A stretch of 64,000 bases of DNA from Desulfobacter curvatus DSM 3379 (GCF_000373985.1 NZ_KB892968.1:15546-79545); one strand, 5' to 3'; counted from the stretch's first letter, positions 9,225 to 17,652 are shown. The notes: generated by a model not told the origin, from the sequence alone. Program-made: numbers and translations.

Positions 9225-9707
9225 ATGGAAGAATGTCCCTGCGGAAGCAACCTTGCTTACGCCGAATGCTGCGAACCCGTTATTACCGGCACACAGCCGA
9301 TCCGGACCGCACAACAACTTATGCGGGCCCGTTATACAGCCTATACAATAGCTGACACGGAATTTATTTTTAACACCACCCATCCTGATCACCGGGACGG
9401 GTACGACCATGCCGGCACAAAATCATGGGCCCAAGATTCCGATTGGCTCGGCCTTGAAATCGTTGCAACAGAAGCCGGTTGTTCCGAAGACCAGGAAGGT
9501 ACGGTTGAATTCATCGCCACTTTCCGGTCAAACGGCATTGTTCAAAACCACCATGAACTTGGCCGGTTTTTAAAACAGGATGATACCTGGCTGTTCACCA
9601 CCGGTGATATGGTGAAACCCAAACCCGCTGTTTCCACCAAAGTGGGCCGCAATGAACCCTGCCCCTGCGGCAGTGGGAGAAAGTACAAGAAATGCTGCGG
9701 TAAATAA
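9225..9707 (+). CDS. YchJ-family protein with N- and C-terminal SEC-C motifs
   Basis: 161-residue protein of the UPF0225/YchJ type. It begins with CPCGSNLAYAECC and ends with the zinc-binding SEC-C motif EPCPCGSGRKYKKCC; between them is an NTF2-like middle with LMRARYTAYTIAD. The function of the family is not established; SEC-C motifs bind zinc and often contact SecB or ribosome-linked proteins. The start at 9225 is set by GGAGG ten bases upstream and by the start of the zinc motif. Confidence 0.85.
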   Translation: MEECPCGSNLAYAECCEPVITGTQPIRTAQQLMRARYTAYTIADTEFIFNTTHPDHRDGYDHAGTKSWAQDSDWLGLEIVATEAGCSEDQEGTVEFIATFRSNGIVQNHHELGRFLKQDDTWLFTTGDMVKPKPAVSTKVGRNEPCPCGSGRKYKKCCGK

Positions 9708-9721
9708 GAGAGAATGAATCT

Positions 9722-9757
9722 CCGCAGGAACTGCCACATTTAAGGTTGTTCCTGCGG
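9722..9757 (+). terminator. Hairpin downstream of the YchJ gene
   Basis: 10-bp perfect inverted repeat (9722-9731/9748-9757) just after the stop codon. Only a short T-rich tail follows, so it may be a weak terminator, or shared with the convergent DsrE-like gene. Confidence 0.5.
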
Positions 9758-9776
9758 GCATTTGATGATTGTGGAT

Positions 9777-10124
9777 TTAAAAGGTAATTATTTTATATCC
9801 TTTTTCGATGAATGCGCCCATGGAGGGATGGTTGGCCATATCCCCGACCAGAGGTATCCCTTCTTTTTCAATGGGACCAAGGGCATCAAGTTTTGTTGCA
9901 CAGGCCTTGCAAGCACCGTAAATAAGACCGGCGTCTTTGGCTTTTTGGTAAAGAGCGTTTAAAAAATGCCCTGATTCGGACATGGGCCCCACAAGTTTGA
10001 CGGATTCACCTTCAAGAACAATAAGTCCTTCCTGGTTCCGCTGTTTTAAGTCAAGGGCGTTGAGAAGCACGTGGACAAAGCACAAAGGGTCTCCCCGGAA
10101 TGCGAATAATACGGTTTTTTCCAT
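9777..10124 (-). CDS. DsrE-like protein
   Basis: 115-residue alpha/beta protein of the DsrE/DsrF-like superfamily, with the typical nucleotide-free start VLFAFRGDP, a middle EGESVKLV, and cysteines at KACATK. Members handle sulfur transfer or are of unknown function. The cysteines in YGACKACA are candidates for persulfide carrying, but no Dsr, Tus or Sox partner is adjacent. The start has AGGAG eight bases upstream. It is a single minus-strand gene. Confidence 0.75.
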   Translation of the reverse strand: MEKTVLFAFRGDPLCFVHVLLNALDLKQRNQEGLIVLEGESVKLVGPMSESGHFLNALYQKAKDAGLIYGACKACATKLDALGPIEKEGIPLVGDMANHPSMGAFIEKGYKIITF

Positions 10125-10260
10125 AATAATACTCCTGGTATAAGATACCCACCGAAAATACGCCTAAGTTTCATTGTTTTCATCCGTTTTGAACTTCAAC
10201 AAAATTTTTTATTTCCGGACGGACATCAGTTTAAATTAATTAACGCGTCAATTATGTTGA

Positions 10261-10276
10261 ACACCCCAAAGGGTGT
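10261..10276 (-). terminator. Small hairpin after the second GGDEF gene
   Basis: ACACCC/GGGTGT stem with a four-base loop directly downstream (minus strand) of the gene ending at 10279. There is no clear T run, so confidence is low. Confidence 0.3.
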
Positions 10277-10278
10277 CG

Positions 10279-11196
10279 TCAAGCCATTAGATTTTGACTC
10301 AAGCCTTCCCGATTCCTGAAGATACTGGTATTTTCACTGCTTTCCTTGGCCTTATAAAGGGTCATATCAGCCTCTCTCAATAAGCTGTCCAGGGTGTTGA
10401 ATTCAGGGTATTTTTGTCCGATTCCAATGGAAATTGTACATGAAACAGTGCTACCGTCTTTCAGGGGAATTCGGTTTTGGGAAACGGTTTTCAGGATATT
10501 AGAAACAATATCCATAGACAATTCGTGGGTCTGTGCGGTATACATGACGGAAAATTCTTCCCCGCCCATACGCCCGAATATTGCATCCGGAGGAAGCACT
10601 TCTTTGATGGCATTTGCCGTCTTTTTTAAAACGATGTCGCCCACATCATGGCCATACTGATCATTTATTTTTTTAAGATGATCAATATCAATCATCAGGA
10701 CATATAATTGTTTGCCTGATGCATTGAACAGGTGCTGTCCAAGTTCAAAAAATTTTCTTCGGTTGAATATGCCGGTTAAAACGTCCCGGGTAGCTATAAA
10801 ATTTAGTTTGGTGGTCACATCCTGCAACTGAAGCTGAATCCCGACCCGGGCCAATACTTCCCTGGGCTTGAAAGGCTTGGTTATATAGTCGGCTACGCCC
10901 TGTTCATATGTTTTTTCAATGCTTTTTTCGTCGGTTTCGGCCATCATGGAAATGATGGGGATTTGCTGTGTGTCCGGATTCTGTTTAAGCTTTGTACAGA
11001 CTGTATCACCACCTCTTTCAGGCATAAGCATGTCCAGCAGGATCAGATCAATCTGCTCTTTTGTGGCCATTTCCAGGGCATCCGCCCCAGAGGTACAAAA
11101 GATTACATTGTAATCCTGAAGAATAGATTGAACCATCTCCAGATTGTCTTTGGTGTTGTCCACCACCAGGATGGTTTTATCTTTGCTGTTGTCCAT
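10279..11196 (-). CDS. Response regulator diguanylate cyclase (REC-GGEEF)
   Basis: Receiver domain with phosphorylatable Asp in LILLDMLMPE and Lys in ITKPF, followed by a GGDEF domain with an intact GGEEF motif (GRMGGEEF). Expected to make c-di-GMP when phosphorylated. No canonical RxxD I-site is seen before GGEEF. The ATG at 11196 is chosen; an in-frame TTG six codons upstream (11214) is possible, and neither has a strong ribosome site. It lies downstream of the ABC-importer/receiver cluster on the same strand after a gap of about 160 bases. It may be the output of that cluster, but this is inference. Confidence 0.85.
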   Translation of the reverse strand: MDNSKDKTILVVDNTKDNLEMVQSILQDYNVIFCTSGADALEMATKEQIDLILLDMLMPERGGDTVCTKLKQNPDTQQIPIISMMAETDEKSIEKTYEQGVADYITKPFKPREVLARVGIQLQLQDVTTKLNFIATRDVLTGIFNRRKFFELGQHLFNASGKQLYVLMIDIDHLKKINDQYGHDVGDIVLKKTANAIKEVLPPDAIFGRMGGEEFSVMYTAQTHELSMDIVSNILKTVSQNRIPLKDGSTVSCTISIGIGQKYPEFNTLDSLLREADMTLYKAKESSENTSIFRNREGLSQNLMA

Positions 11197-11358
11197 ACTT
11201 ACATGCTTTTGCAAAACGCTTGATCCACAACAAATTTTTTTTCGGTTCGTGATATACGATCCGGTTAGATGGGAAGGTTAAACGTAAGACCCTTTATCAA
11301 TTGAAACAAATGAAAAAATTTGCTTTGCCCTGGAAGGAGTCCGTAATCTATTTTGCGA

Positions 11359-12042
11359 TCACTCTTTTTCATTTTCCCAGAAATCACGGTTTTCCTTGAG
11401 AAGGTCACTGATATCTTCATCGGTTTCCCTGTCCACATCTTCCCGGCCAATATCCGTAAGTTCATCAACATTTAAATCTTCTATATCATCCTCTTGGGGT
11501 GAATCATCAATCAGTTCATCTTCATCCTCTGCCTCTGCTTCAATGCTATCGGCGTCATCCTGATCAAATTCAGATTCATCTTCAATGTCTTCAATTTCAA
11601 ATCCGGGCTCGGCATCCTGGATATCATCAGGCAGGTCTTCCGATTCCAAGACATCCGACTGGGATTTCATGTGCTCCTTATCCAGTGCATCATCATAATC
11701 GGGAAGGTCAATGGACAAATTGTCATCCCGATCTGATACCAAAGCCTTGTCACCGTCTTCTTCGTCCGGCGGGTCTTGTTGGGGTGCCTGACCTTCACTA
11801 TCTTCAAGCAAGTTGCCGTCCCGGTCAAAAAGCAGACTGCCATTCAGATTGATTTCGTAATCAAGCCTGAACGCCACGTCATTGTCATGCACAACAATCC
11901 GGCCGCCTTTGGGCGACAACGCGCTTGCGGTGAGGCGTTCCTTGAGCAGGTCCTTTACCGCATCAAGGTCCAGATCTTTTTGAACAGATGCGATGAGGTC
12001 TTGTTCTCCGTCCTGTATAACTTGGGGATCTGTAATTCGCAT
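11359..12042 (-). CDS. Very acidic hypothetical protein, 227 aa
   Basis: I do not recognise a family. Residues 1-80 look folded and contain a GGRIVVHDND...FRLDYEINL beta-rich segment. Residues about 80-227 are extremely rich in Asp and Glu with few hydrophobics and are probably disordered. No signal peptide or membrane segment. The start has AGGAG six bases upstream of the ATG. It begins 15 bases after the receiver/binding-protein fusion gene and is probably co-transcribed with it, so it may be a partner or buffer protein of that system. Confidence 0.7.
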   Translation of the reverse strand: MRITDPQVIQDGEQDLIASVQKDLDLDAVKDLLKERLTASALSPKGGRIVVHDNDVAFRLDYEINLNGSLLFDRDGNLLEDSEGQAPQQDPPDEEDGDKALVSDRDDNLSIDLPDYDDALDKEHMKSQSDVLESEDLPDDIQDAEPGFEIEDIEDESEFDQDDADSIEAEAEDEDELIDDSPQEDDIEDLNVDELTDIGREDVDRETDEDISDLLKENRDFWENEKE

Positions 12043-12057
12043 GCATAACTCCTTAAT

Positions 12058-13431
12058 TTATATTTTGAAGGCGGTGTTGGCAAACCGGGGTTCAATAAAA
12101 CGTTCAAGGTCAATTATTTTGCCGATTTCCATGACATCATGCATGTATTTTTGAATTTTATCAAGATCTGCCGCTTCCGGATAGAGTCCGTCCCAGCGGA
12201 TGGCCATGGGCTGGGAAAATACATTTTGAAGAACCTGGGGATTCAGACCCATTTTACCTTCGGGGTCCAGAAATTTTACGGCAATGTCCGCAGCCCGGGC
12301 CTTATCGTTTTCGATATACTCGCCGGTATCCACCAGCAGGGATACAAACTCCTGGACAGCTTCAGGATGTTTCTGGATAAAATCCTTCTGCATGGCCACA
12401 ATACAGCAGGGATGATTTTCCCAGCGTGTGGCTGAATAAAATTCCAGATTGCCGATCTCCCCTTTGATGGCTTTGGTGGCAACCGGTTCGGCAACCATGA
12501 ATCCACCCACATCCTCGTTCTCCTTCATGATGCCGGGCATCTTGATGGGGGGTACCACCTCAAAGCGTACATTAATCGCTTTTTTTCCCGGAACACCGGG
12601 CTTGAGCCCCAGTTCTTTTAAAAATTGGTGTGCAAGCATGTGGTGAACCGACATTTTATGGGGAATATCCACGACCTTATATTTATAGAAGCTTTGTAAA
12701 GAGTCAAATCTGTGATCATAATGCCGTGAACGCACAAATGTGGAACCGTTTTTGTGGGCAAACAGGACCAGCTGAATGGGGGAGTCATAGGCAAACAGAT
12801 CCATGGCAATGGGTGCCAGAACAAAAGCACAGTCGATTTCTCCGCTTTCAAGGCCTTCCTGTATGGGGTTCCATCCCCCCATCAGGCTGGTGGACAAGTC
12901 AAAGTGCTGGGGTTCCACATCCCCTTGGTTAATACGGTGCTTCAAAGCACCTAGGGCAAGATGGTCGGTAATCTGGATGTGGGCGACATTGAGTTCAACA
13001 CGGCCTCCGATAATGCTTCTCTCTTTTGTTACCCGCTGTTTCTTTATTCCTCCGGAGAAGGCGGTTTCAATCGCCTTTTTTATTTCGTCTTCATTGAACG
13101 GCTTGGGGCAGTGGGCATTACCACCGGCTTCAAGGATGGCCTTCTGCTGGCCCATGTCAGCCTGGGCCGTTGCCATGATGAAAGGAAGGTCTTTAAATTC
13201 TTCGGAAACCCGTAATTCCTGGAGAAACCCAAGGCCATCCAGCGTGGGCATGTTCCAGTCGGATATGACAAGATCAGGTTTTTCAGCTTTTACTTTTTCA
13301 AGACCGTCTGCACCGTTTACCGCCATAACAAGGTTTGAAAATCCGGCTTTGGCCAGGATTTGTTTGAACATTATCCGCATTGTGCCTGAATCATCCGCCA
13401 CAACAATTTTAATATTCGGGTCTACCGCCAT
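12058..13431 (-). CDS. CheY-like receiver fused to NMT1/NrtA-type ligand-binding domain
   Basis: 457 residues without signal peptide. Residues 1-125 are a full receiver domain: DD13-14, phospho-acceptor D58 (LVISDWNMP), T88 (MATAQ), K110 (CPKPF). After a linker, residues about 145-457 form a periplasmic-binding-protein fold of the nitrate/sulfonate/thiamine-precursor type. It shares blocks with the Tat-exported protein at 14404-15606, for example WENHPCCIV versus WKNHPCCVIV and FMVAEPVA versus FIVADPFN. A receiver in front means the binding domain sits in the cytoplasm, so it probably senses a ligand rather than delivering it to a permease. AAGGAG precedes the ATG. It is downstream of the importer genes, separated by a repeat element. 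Ligand unknown. Confidence 0.85.
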   Translation of the reverse strand: MAVDPNIKIVVADDSGTMRIMFKQILAKAGFSNLVMAVNGADGLEKVKAEKPDLVISDWNMPTLDGLGFLQELRVSEEFKDLPFIMATAQADMGQQKAILEAGGNAHCPKPFNEDEIKKAIETAFSGGIKKQRVTKERSIIGGRVELNVAHIQITDHLALGALKHRINQGDVEPQHFDLSTSLMGGWNPIQEGLESGEIDCAFVLAPIAMDLFAYDSPIQLVLFAHKNGSTFVRSRHYDHRFDSLQSFYKYKVVDIPHKMSVHHMLAHQFLKELGLKPGVPGKKAINVRFEVVPPIKMPGIMKENEDVGGFMVAEPVATKAIKGEIGNLEFYSATRWENHPCCIVAMQKDFIQKHPEAVQEFVSLLVDTGEYIENDKARAADIAVKFLDPEGKMGLNPQVLQNVFSQPMAIRWDGLYPEAADLDKIQKYMHDVMEIGKIIDLERFIEPRFANTAFKI

Positions 13432-13464
13432 AAAATGCTCCTTATGCCCTGTAAAGGTGTTGTT

Positions 13465-13560
13465 TATATGAAAGTCTCCAGCAACTAACTGGATTCTTTC
13501 TATTTTTGTTGTGGGCTATGCCTGGGTGTTGATAGGCCCAGTCAGCCCATGGCTGTTATA
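13465..13560 (+). repeat. Long-type intergenic repeat (copy A1)
   Basis: 96-base element almost identical to 32836-32933. It has a 5' hairpin with stems GAAAG/CTTTC and CCAG/CTGG, then the core GTTGTGGGC...GCCTGGGTG...GCCCATGGCTGTTATA. It lies between the permease gene and the receiver fusion, so it is transcribed antisense if the cluster is one operon. Confidence 0.75.
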
Positions 13561-13580
13561 AAAATTAAAAATAGTATATC

Positions 13581-14441
13581 TTAGACGTTGCCGGCCCATG
13601 ACCGGCTAAACCTGTGCTGCAATTTCTGGAAAATTCTGTCCAGTATAAATCCCAGTATGCCGATGGCGATGATTACAGCTATCAGTTTGTCGTATTCCAT
13701 GGTATCCCTGGCATCATTAATCAGATAGCCCAGGCCCGATGATACCCCTAAAAATTCTGCCGGAACCAAAACAATCCATGCAATCCCCAGCGCCAACCTG
13801 ATGCTGGTCATCATGTGGGGAATAGAATGTGGAATAACAATCGTTTGAATGAGTTGGACGTTATTGGCCCCCTGGTTCAAAGCCATTTTTATCCACTGGG
13901 GATTAATGTTCATGACACCGATGGCTGTGTTCAGTATTATAGGACAAATTGTCGCCATTACAATTAAAAAATGAACAGCAGACTCAAAGCTTGTAAATAA
14001 AAGCAACGCAATGGGCATCCAGGACAGGGGGCTGATCATTCTTACGAATTGAATCGGCGAATATGTCAGCTTGCGAAGACGTGTAAAAAAACCGATCAGC
14101 ACCCCCAATGGAAGTCCTATGAATGCTGATATGGCGACACCTACAACGATTCTACGCAGACTTGCAAAAACCGACATCCAAAATTTGGGAGTTTGAAAGG
14201 CGTCTGCCAGGGCCGAAAAGGTCGGCCCTGGCAGAAATCCCCTAAAATGATATAGTTCGGGGCGGGTAAAGACGAACTGCATGACAGCTGCCCAGGCAAA
14301 GGCAAATATAACAAGCCCGGCCAGTTCGTACTTCCAACCCGACCATATCTGAGTAAAAAATGACGATAATCCTACTTGTACGGCTCTGTCTTTGGGATTT
14401 TTTTCAATTGATTTCAACAGTTTCTTCCCTGGTGAATACAT
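13581..14441 (-). CDS. ABC importer permease (SsuC/NrtB/TauC type)
   Basis: 286-residue inner-membrane protein with about six hydrophobic segments. The cytoplasmic coupling region is NTAIGVMNINPQWIKMALNQGAN, with the EAA-type loop. It would form the channel of the importer with the ATPase at 15596-16370 and the Tat-exported binding protein. The start at 14441 overlaps the preceding gene by 38 bases. A TTG start about seven codons later, preceded by GGGAAG, is an alternative. Substrate class (nitrate, sulfonate, taurine or a pyrimidine-like compound) cannot be told from the permease. Confidence 0.88.
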   Translation of the reverse strand: MYSPGKKLLKSIEKNPKDRAVQVGLSSFFTQIWSGWKYELAGLVIFAFAWAAVMQFVFTRPELYHFRGFLPGPTFSALADAFQTPKFWMSVFASLRRIVVGVAISAFIGLPLGVLIGFFTRLRKLTYSPIQFVRMISPLSWMPIALLLFTSFESAVHFLIVMATICPIILNTAIGVMNINPQWIKMALNQGANNVQLIQTIVIPHSIPHMMTSIRLALGIAWIVLVPAEFLGVSSGLGYLINDARDTMEYDKLIAVIIAIGILGFILDRIFQKLQHRFSRSWAGNV

Positions 14442-15606
14442 CTTCCATATCGCAATGGCAAAATCCTTTCATGCCCCCCATGTTATCCAGAGCCTTCTTG
14501 ACAAAACGGTCATCCACGAGCTGTGAAACAGCGGCGTTGATATCAAGGCGCGTCAGAAAATCCGTGTTGCCCTCAACCTTGGTTTTTTTCATCTGTTCCA
14601 GAATAAATCGAGTGGCAGATGGAAAAGGAAAGGGCTGAAAACCGATTCTTTCCACATGCCACTGGGGGTGTATCAGTTCTTTTTCGGAAATGACACCAAA
14701 AACCCTGTTAAGAACCGATTCATTTACTGGCAAAAATCCTTCTCCGTTCCTGCTGAGCAGGTGGGCGGTTTCCTTAGGATTCTGCAGGCACCACGCCTGG
14801 GCTCTTACAATGGCGTTTATCGCCTTTTGAACCGTTATTGGGCTTTCTTGAATCAGATGATCATTGGTTACGATAACACAACAGGGGTGGTTCTTCCAAA
14901 TATCTCCTGAATATCGCATGATTTTTGCTGAAAATTTTTCCTGGGCCAAGGCGTTGAAGGGGTCTGCCACGATAAATGCATCAACCTTCTTTCCCAAAAG
15001 CGCCTGGGGCATGTCCGGGGGCGGCAGAATAAACAGGTTCACCTCGTGGGGGGCAAGTTTTGAACCCGGCGGACGGATGACAGGTTCAAGCCCCTGTACC
15101 TGTAGGCCTAACTGCATGACCAGATTGTGCATGGAGTACCATGAGGGCACAGCTACCTGTTTGCCGGAAAGATCAGCGAACCGATTGATGCCGGAATCAG
15201 CCCGGACTGTAACTGCACTGCCGTTGGTATGATCCCAGGCCAAAACCTTGACAGGTATATTCTGTTTGAACCGCATCCACACGGGGATGGGGAAAAGCAT
15301 ATGCACCAAGTCGAACTTGCCCGTTAAAAAAGATTCGGTGAGTATATTCCATGAGCGCACCATGACCGGGCGCTCCACATTAAGCCCTTCATGGGAAAAA
15401 TAGCCCAAACTGTATGCAACAAGTAAGGGTGTCGCATCCGTAATGGGCAGATAACCTATTTTTAACGGCCTTTTATTTGCTGCTGCCAGACATGGAAACA
15501 CCATGGGGGTACAGACGGCTGCACCTGCTGTCTGCATCGCTGCTTTTAAAAAATTTCGCCGTGAAATGCTGTCGGGGCATGCCGGGTTTCCATGATTAAA
15601 TTCCAT
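14404..15606 (-). CDS. Tat-exported ABC substrate-binding protein (NMT1/NrtA type)
   Basis: 400 residues. The twin-arginine signal SRRNFLK (R16-R17) is followed by a hydrophobic stretch ending near AAANK, so the folded protein is exported by Tat to the periplasm. The mature part shows the NMT1/NrtA pattern LKIGYLPITDATPLLVA at its start, LLGKKVDAFIVADPFNAL and WKNHPCCVIV. It delivers the ligand to the permease encoded just downstream, with which it overlaps. GGAGA precedes the ATG, which overlaps the end of the ATPase gene by 11 bases. Paralogous modules occur in both flanking sensor-like genes. Confidence 0.87.
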   Translation of the reverse strand: MEFNHGNPACPDSISRRNFLKAAMQTAGAAVCTPMVFPCLAAANKRPLKIGYLPITDATPLLVAYSLGYFSHEGLNVERPVMVRSWNILTESFLTGKFDLVHMLFPIPVWMRFKQNIPVKVLAWDHTNGSAVTVRADSGINRFADLSGKQVAVPSWYSMHNLVMQLGLQVQGLEPVIRPPGSKLAPHEVNLFILPPPDMPQALLGKKVDAFIVADPFNALAQEKFSAKIMRYSGDIWKNHPCCVIVTNDHLIQESPITVQKAINAIVRAQAWCLQNPKETAHLLSRNGEGFLPVNESVLNRVFGVISEKELIHPQWHVERIGFQPFPFPSATRFILEQMKKTKVEGNTDFLTRLDINAAVSQLVDDRFVKKALDNMGGMKGFCHCDMEDVFTREETVEIN

Positions 15607-16372
15607 CCGTCAGTCTCCGTTTGACTAAATATGCGATTTTAAACCGATTGAGAATATCGTTTCTCAACGCTTTAATTGCAGGGTCATGCTGCTTTCTGGG
15701 GTAGGGCACATCAATATCGAAAATATCAGAGATGCCGGCAGGAGATCCAGCCAGAACCACAATTTTATTTCCAAGGCGTATGGCTTCGTCAATATCATGG
15801 GTGACAAAGACCGCAGTAAAGCTTTCCGACATCCACAGATTTACCAGTTCCTCCTGGATATGGGCCTGGGTAAAGGTGTCCAAAGAGGCAAAGGGCTCGT
15901 CAAGCAGCAAGACCTGTGGATGTCCCACCAACGCCCTGGCCAGACAGACCCGCTGGGCCATGCCCAGGGAGAGCTGGCCGGGTTTTACTTCAGCCGCACC
16001 TGCAAGCCCCATAATTTCCAGAAATTGGCTTACCCGGTATTCCAGGTCCTGGATATCTTTTCTGATTTTACAGCCATAGGCCACGTTTTCCTTGACGCTG
16101 AGCCATGGGATTAATGCCGGTTGCTGAAACAGCATGGAGCGTGATGGATGGATCCCGGCAATGGGGTTGCCGTCCACTCGAATTTGACCGCTGCTCGGCA
16201 TTTCAAGCCCTGCCAGCAAGTTCAGCAAGGTGGTCTTTCCACAACCCGATTCACCCAAAATAATCACAAAATTCCCTGGGTTTATGGAAAATGAAATATC
16301 CTTAAGAACCTGGTGACTCTTTTTCCCGGGTCTGTCGTAGGATTTACAGATTTTTTCAATATCTATTTTCAA
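15596..16372 (-). CDS. ABC importer ATPase (SsuB/TauB/NrtD type)
   Basis: 258 residues. Walker A GESGCGKTT near residue 40, Q-loop FQQPALIPW, Walker B VLLLDEPFASLD, switch His in VTHDIDEA. The signature motif is LSLGMAQR instead of the usual LSGGQ/LSGGM, a noticeable departure but still within this subfamily's range. It powers uptake through the permease at 13581-14441. The start is TTG, with GGAA upstream, three bases after the stop of the 16376-17440 gene, so translation is probably coupled. Confidence 0.9.
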   Translation of the reverse strand: MKIDIEKICKSYDRPGKKSHQVLKDISFSINPGNFVIILGESGCGKTTLLNLLAGLEMPSSGQIRVDGNPIAGIHPSRSMLFQQPALIPWLSVKENVAYGCKIRKDIQDLEYRVSQFLEIMGLAGAAEVKPGQLSLGMAQRVCLARALVGHPQVLLLDEPFASLDTFTQAHIQEELVNLWMSESFTAVFVTHDIDEAIRLGNKIVVLAGSPAGISDIFDIDVPYPRKQHDPAIKALRNDILNRFKIAYLVKRRLTDGI

Positions 16373-16375
16373 ATG

Positions 16376-17440
16376 CTATATTTCCGATAAAGCCGTATGA
16401 ATAAATTCCGGTTTGATAAATCCATTAAGGTTTGTTCCGGTCAGACTGACCTTCATGTTTGTACGCATATAATCAAGCACAATCTTTAAAATCTGCATAT
16501 CCGGCACCAGAAGTTTTGGGCAATAGGTTATCCCCGATGCTTTAAGTGCCTGTTGCGTCTGCTCGACAGAAAGACCTAAAAAAGAAGCTGACATGCGTTC
16601 AATGCCGTTTTCATCAGTGTCCGGGGAAAAGATTTGCCGGTCAAGTCGGCGGGCACCATCAAGAAGGCAACGAACCATCAGTGCCAAATTTTCTCCCTTG
16701 GTTTTGAGTAGGTCCTGGTGTACCACGAATACGCTACCCGGATGATCCTTCCATAGATCCCTGGAAATAAGCAGAGGCCTGAATCCATTTTTTTTGCCTC
16801 CGGCGTAATCAAAGGGGGCAGGGCAGATAAAAGCTGCAATATCGCCGTCAAGATTCGAATTTGCCATTTCCGGCATCAGGGGATAAGGTATAGGTTCAAT
16901 TTGGATACTTTCTTTGGATTTTTCCAAATCCGCGATTTTTAACTTTCCTGCACTCAGCAGCCTGTGCACAAGCATATGCTGAACACTGAGCCTATGCGGA
17001 ATCAAAACACTTTTTCCCTTAAAATCAGCTAATTTTCGAATTTGTTTCGGTACAATGATTCTGCTGCCTGCCCTGTGGGTGAACATAAGCATGGATATGG
17101 CCAGGCCCTTGTCAAACAAATACATGGCCTGGGCGATATCCATAAAGGCTGCATTAATATCCCCGGATGAGAATCCCTTCTCCACCTGTTTCCAGGAACG
17201 AAGGGCAAAAGGTATAACATCCGCATCTGCCCCCATGTGCCGTCTATAACGGGGCAAAGCGGTTCCCAATATCAAATGATCAACACTGATAAAATGTCCG
17301 ATTCGGATAGTCAGGGCAGCCTCAAATATTCTTAGATCAGTTAATTGGGATGTTAATAAAGAGAACTGTAACACAGCCCGGAATGCGTTGGCAAGTTTGT
17401 AAACGCAATTTAATAGGGCCGGCGCAAGCGACCAGGACAA
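16376..17440 (-). CDS. Leaderless NMT1/NrtA-like ligand-binding protein
   Basis: About 354 residues. From residue 45 on it is a binding-protein fold homologous to the two neighbours: ALTIRIGHFISVDHLILG matches ELNVAHIQITDHLALG of the receiver fusion, and WKDHPGSVFVV matches WKNHPCCVIV. No convincing signal peptide or lipobox is seen. The longest frame begins with TTG at 17440 and no ATG or ribosome site is seen before the conserved part, so the true start is uncertain (a GTG near residue 23 is another option). First gene of the importer operon. Probably cytoplasmic, possibly a sensor; a degraded exported protein is the alternative. Confidence 0.7.
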   Translation of the reverse strand: MSWSLAPALLNCVYKLANAFRAVLQFSLLTSQLTDLRIFEAALTIRIGHFISVDHLILGTALPRYRRHMGADADVIPFALRSWKQVEKGFSSGDINAAFMDIAQAMYLFDKGLAISMLMFTHRAGSRIIVPKQIRKLADFKGKSVLIPHRLSVQHMLVHRLLSAGKLKIADLEKSKESIQIEPIPYPLMPEMANSNLDGDIAAFICPAPFDYAGGKKNGFRPLLISRDLWKDHPGSVFVVHQDLLKTKGENLALMVRCLLDGARRLDRQIFSPDTDENGIERMSASFLGLSVEQTQQALKASGITYCPKLLVPDMQILKIVLDYMRTNMKVSLTGTNLNGFIKPEFIHTALSEI

Positions 17441-17548
17441 TAATAAATTGAAGGTAGATGGTTAAAGGCGTTTATCTTTTAGAAACTTCAATGCCCATCA
17501 AAGAAGATCTTAATACTTTCTACAGCACCAATCTACTTTTATTAATAA

Positions 17549-17586
17549 TTATACATTGTATAAAAGTATATATCGTGTAATATTAT
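17549..17586 (+). promoter_or_regulatory. Palindromic operator and promoter candidate for the TetR gene
   Basis: Perfect palindrome TTATACA-T-TGTATAA (17549-17563) overlaps a -35-like TTGTAT (17556-17561). A TAATAT (17578-17583) follows 16 bases later. The position fits autorepression by the TetR protein at 17653. It also lies in the divergent gap shared with the minus-strand importer operon. Prediction from symmetry and spacing only. Confidence 0.4.
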
Positions 17587-17652
17587 ACCGTGTTTATTTA
17601 GGCGCATGGCTATGTGCCCACATTTATCCAAAGACAGCACTGAAGGAAAAAA

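Noticed and set aside
12803..13471. Plus-strand frame of 222 codons opposite the receiver fusion
   Set aside because: It is antisense to an unambiguous receiver domain; composition is that of a shadow frame.
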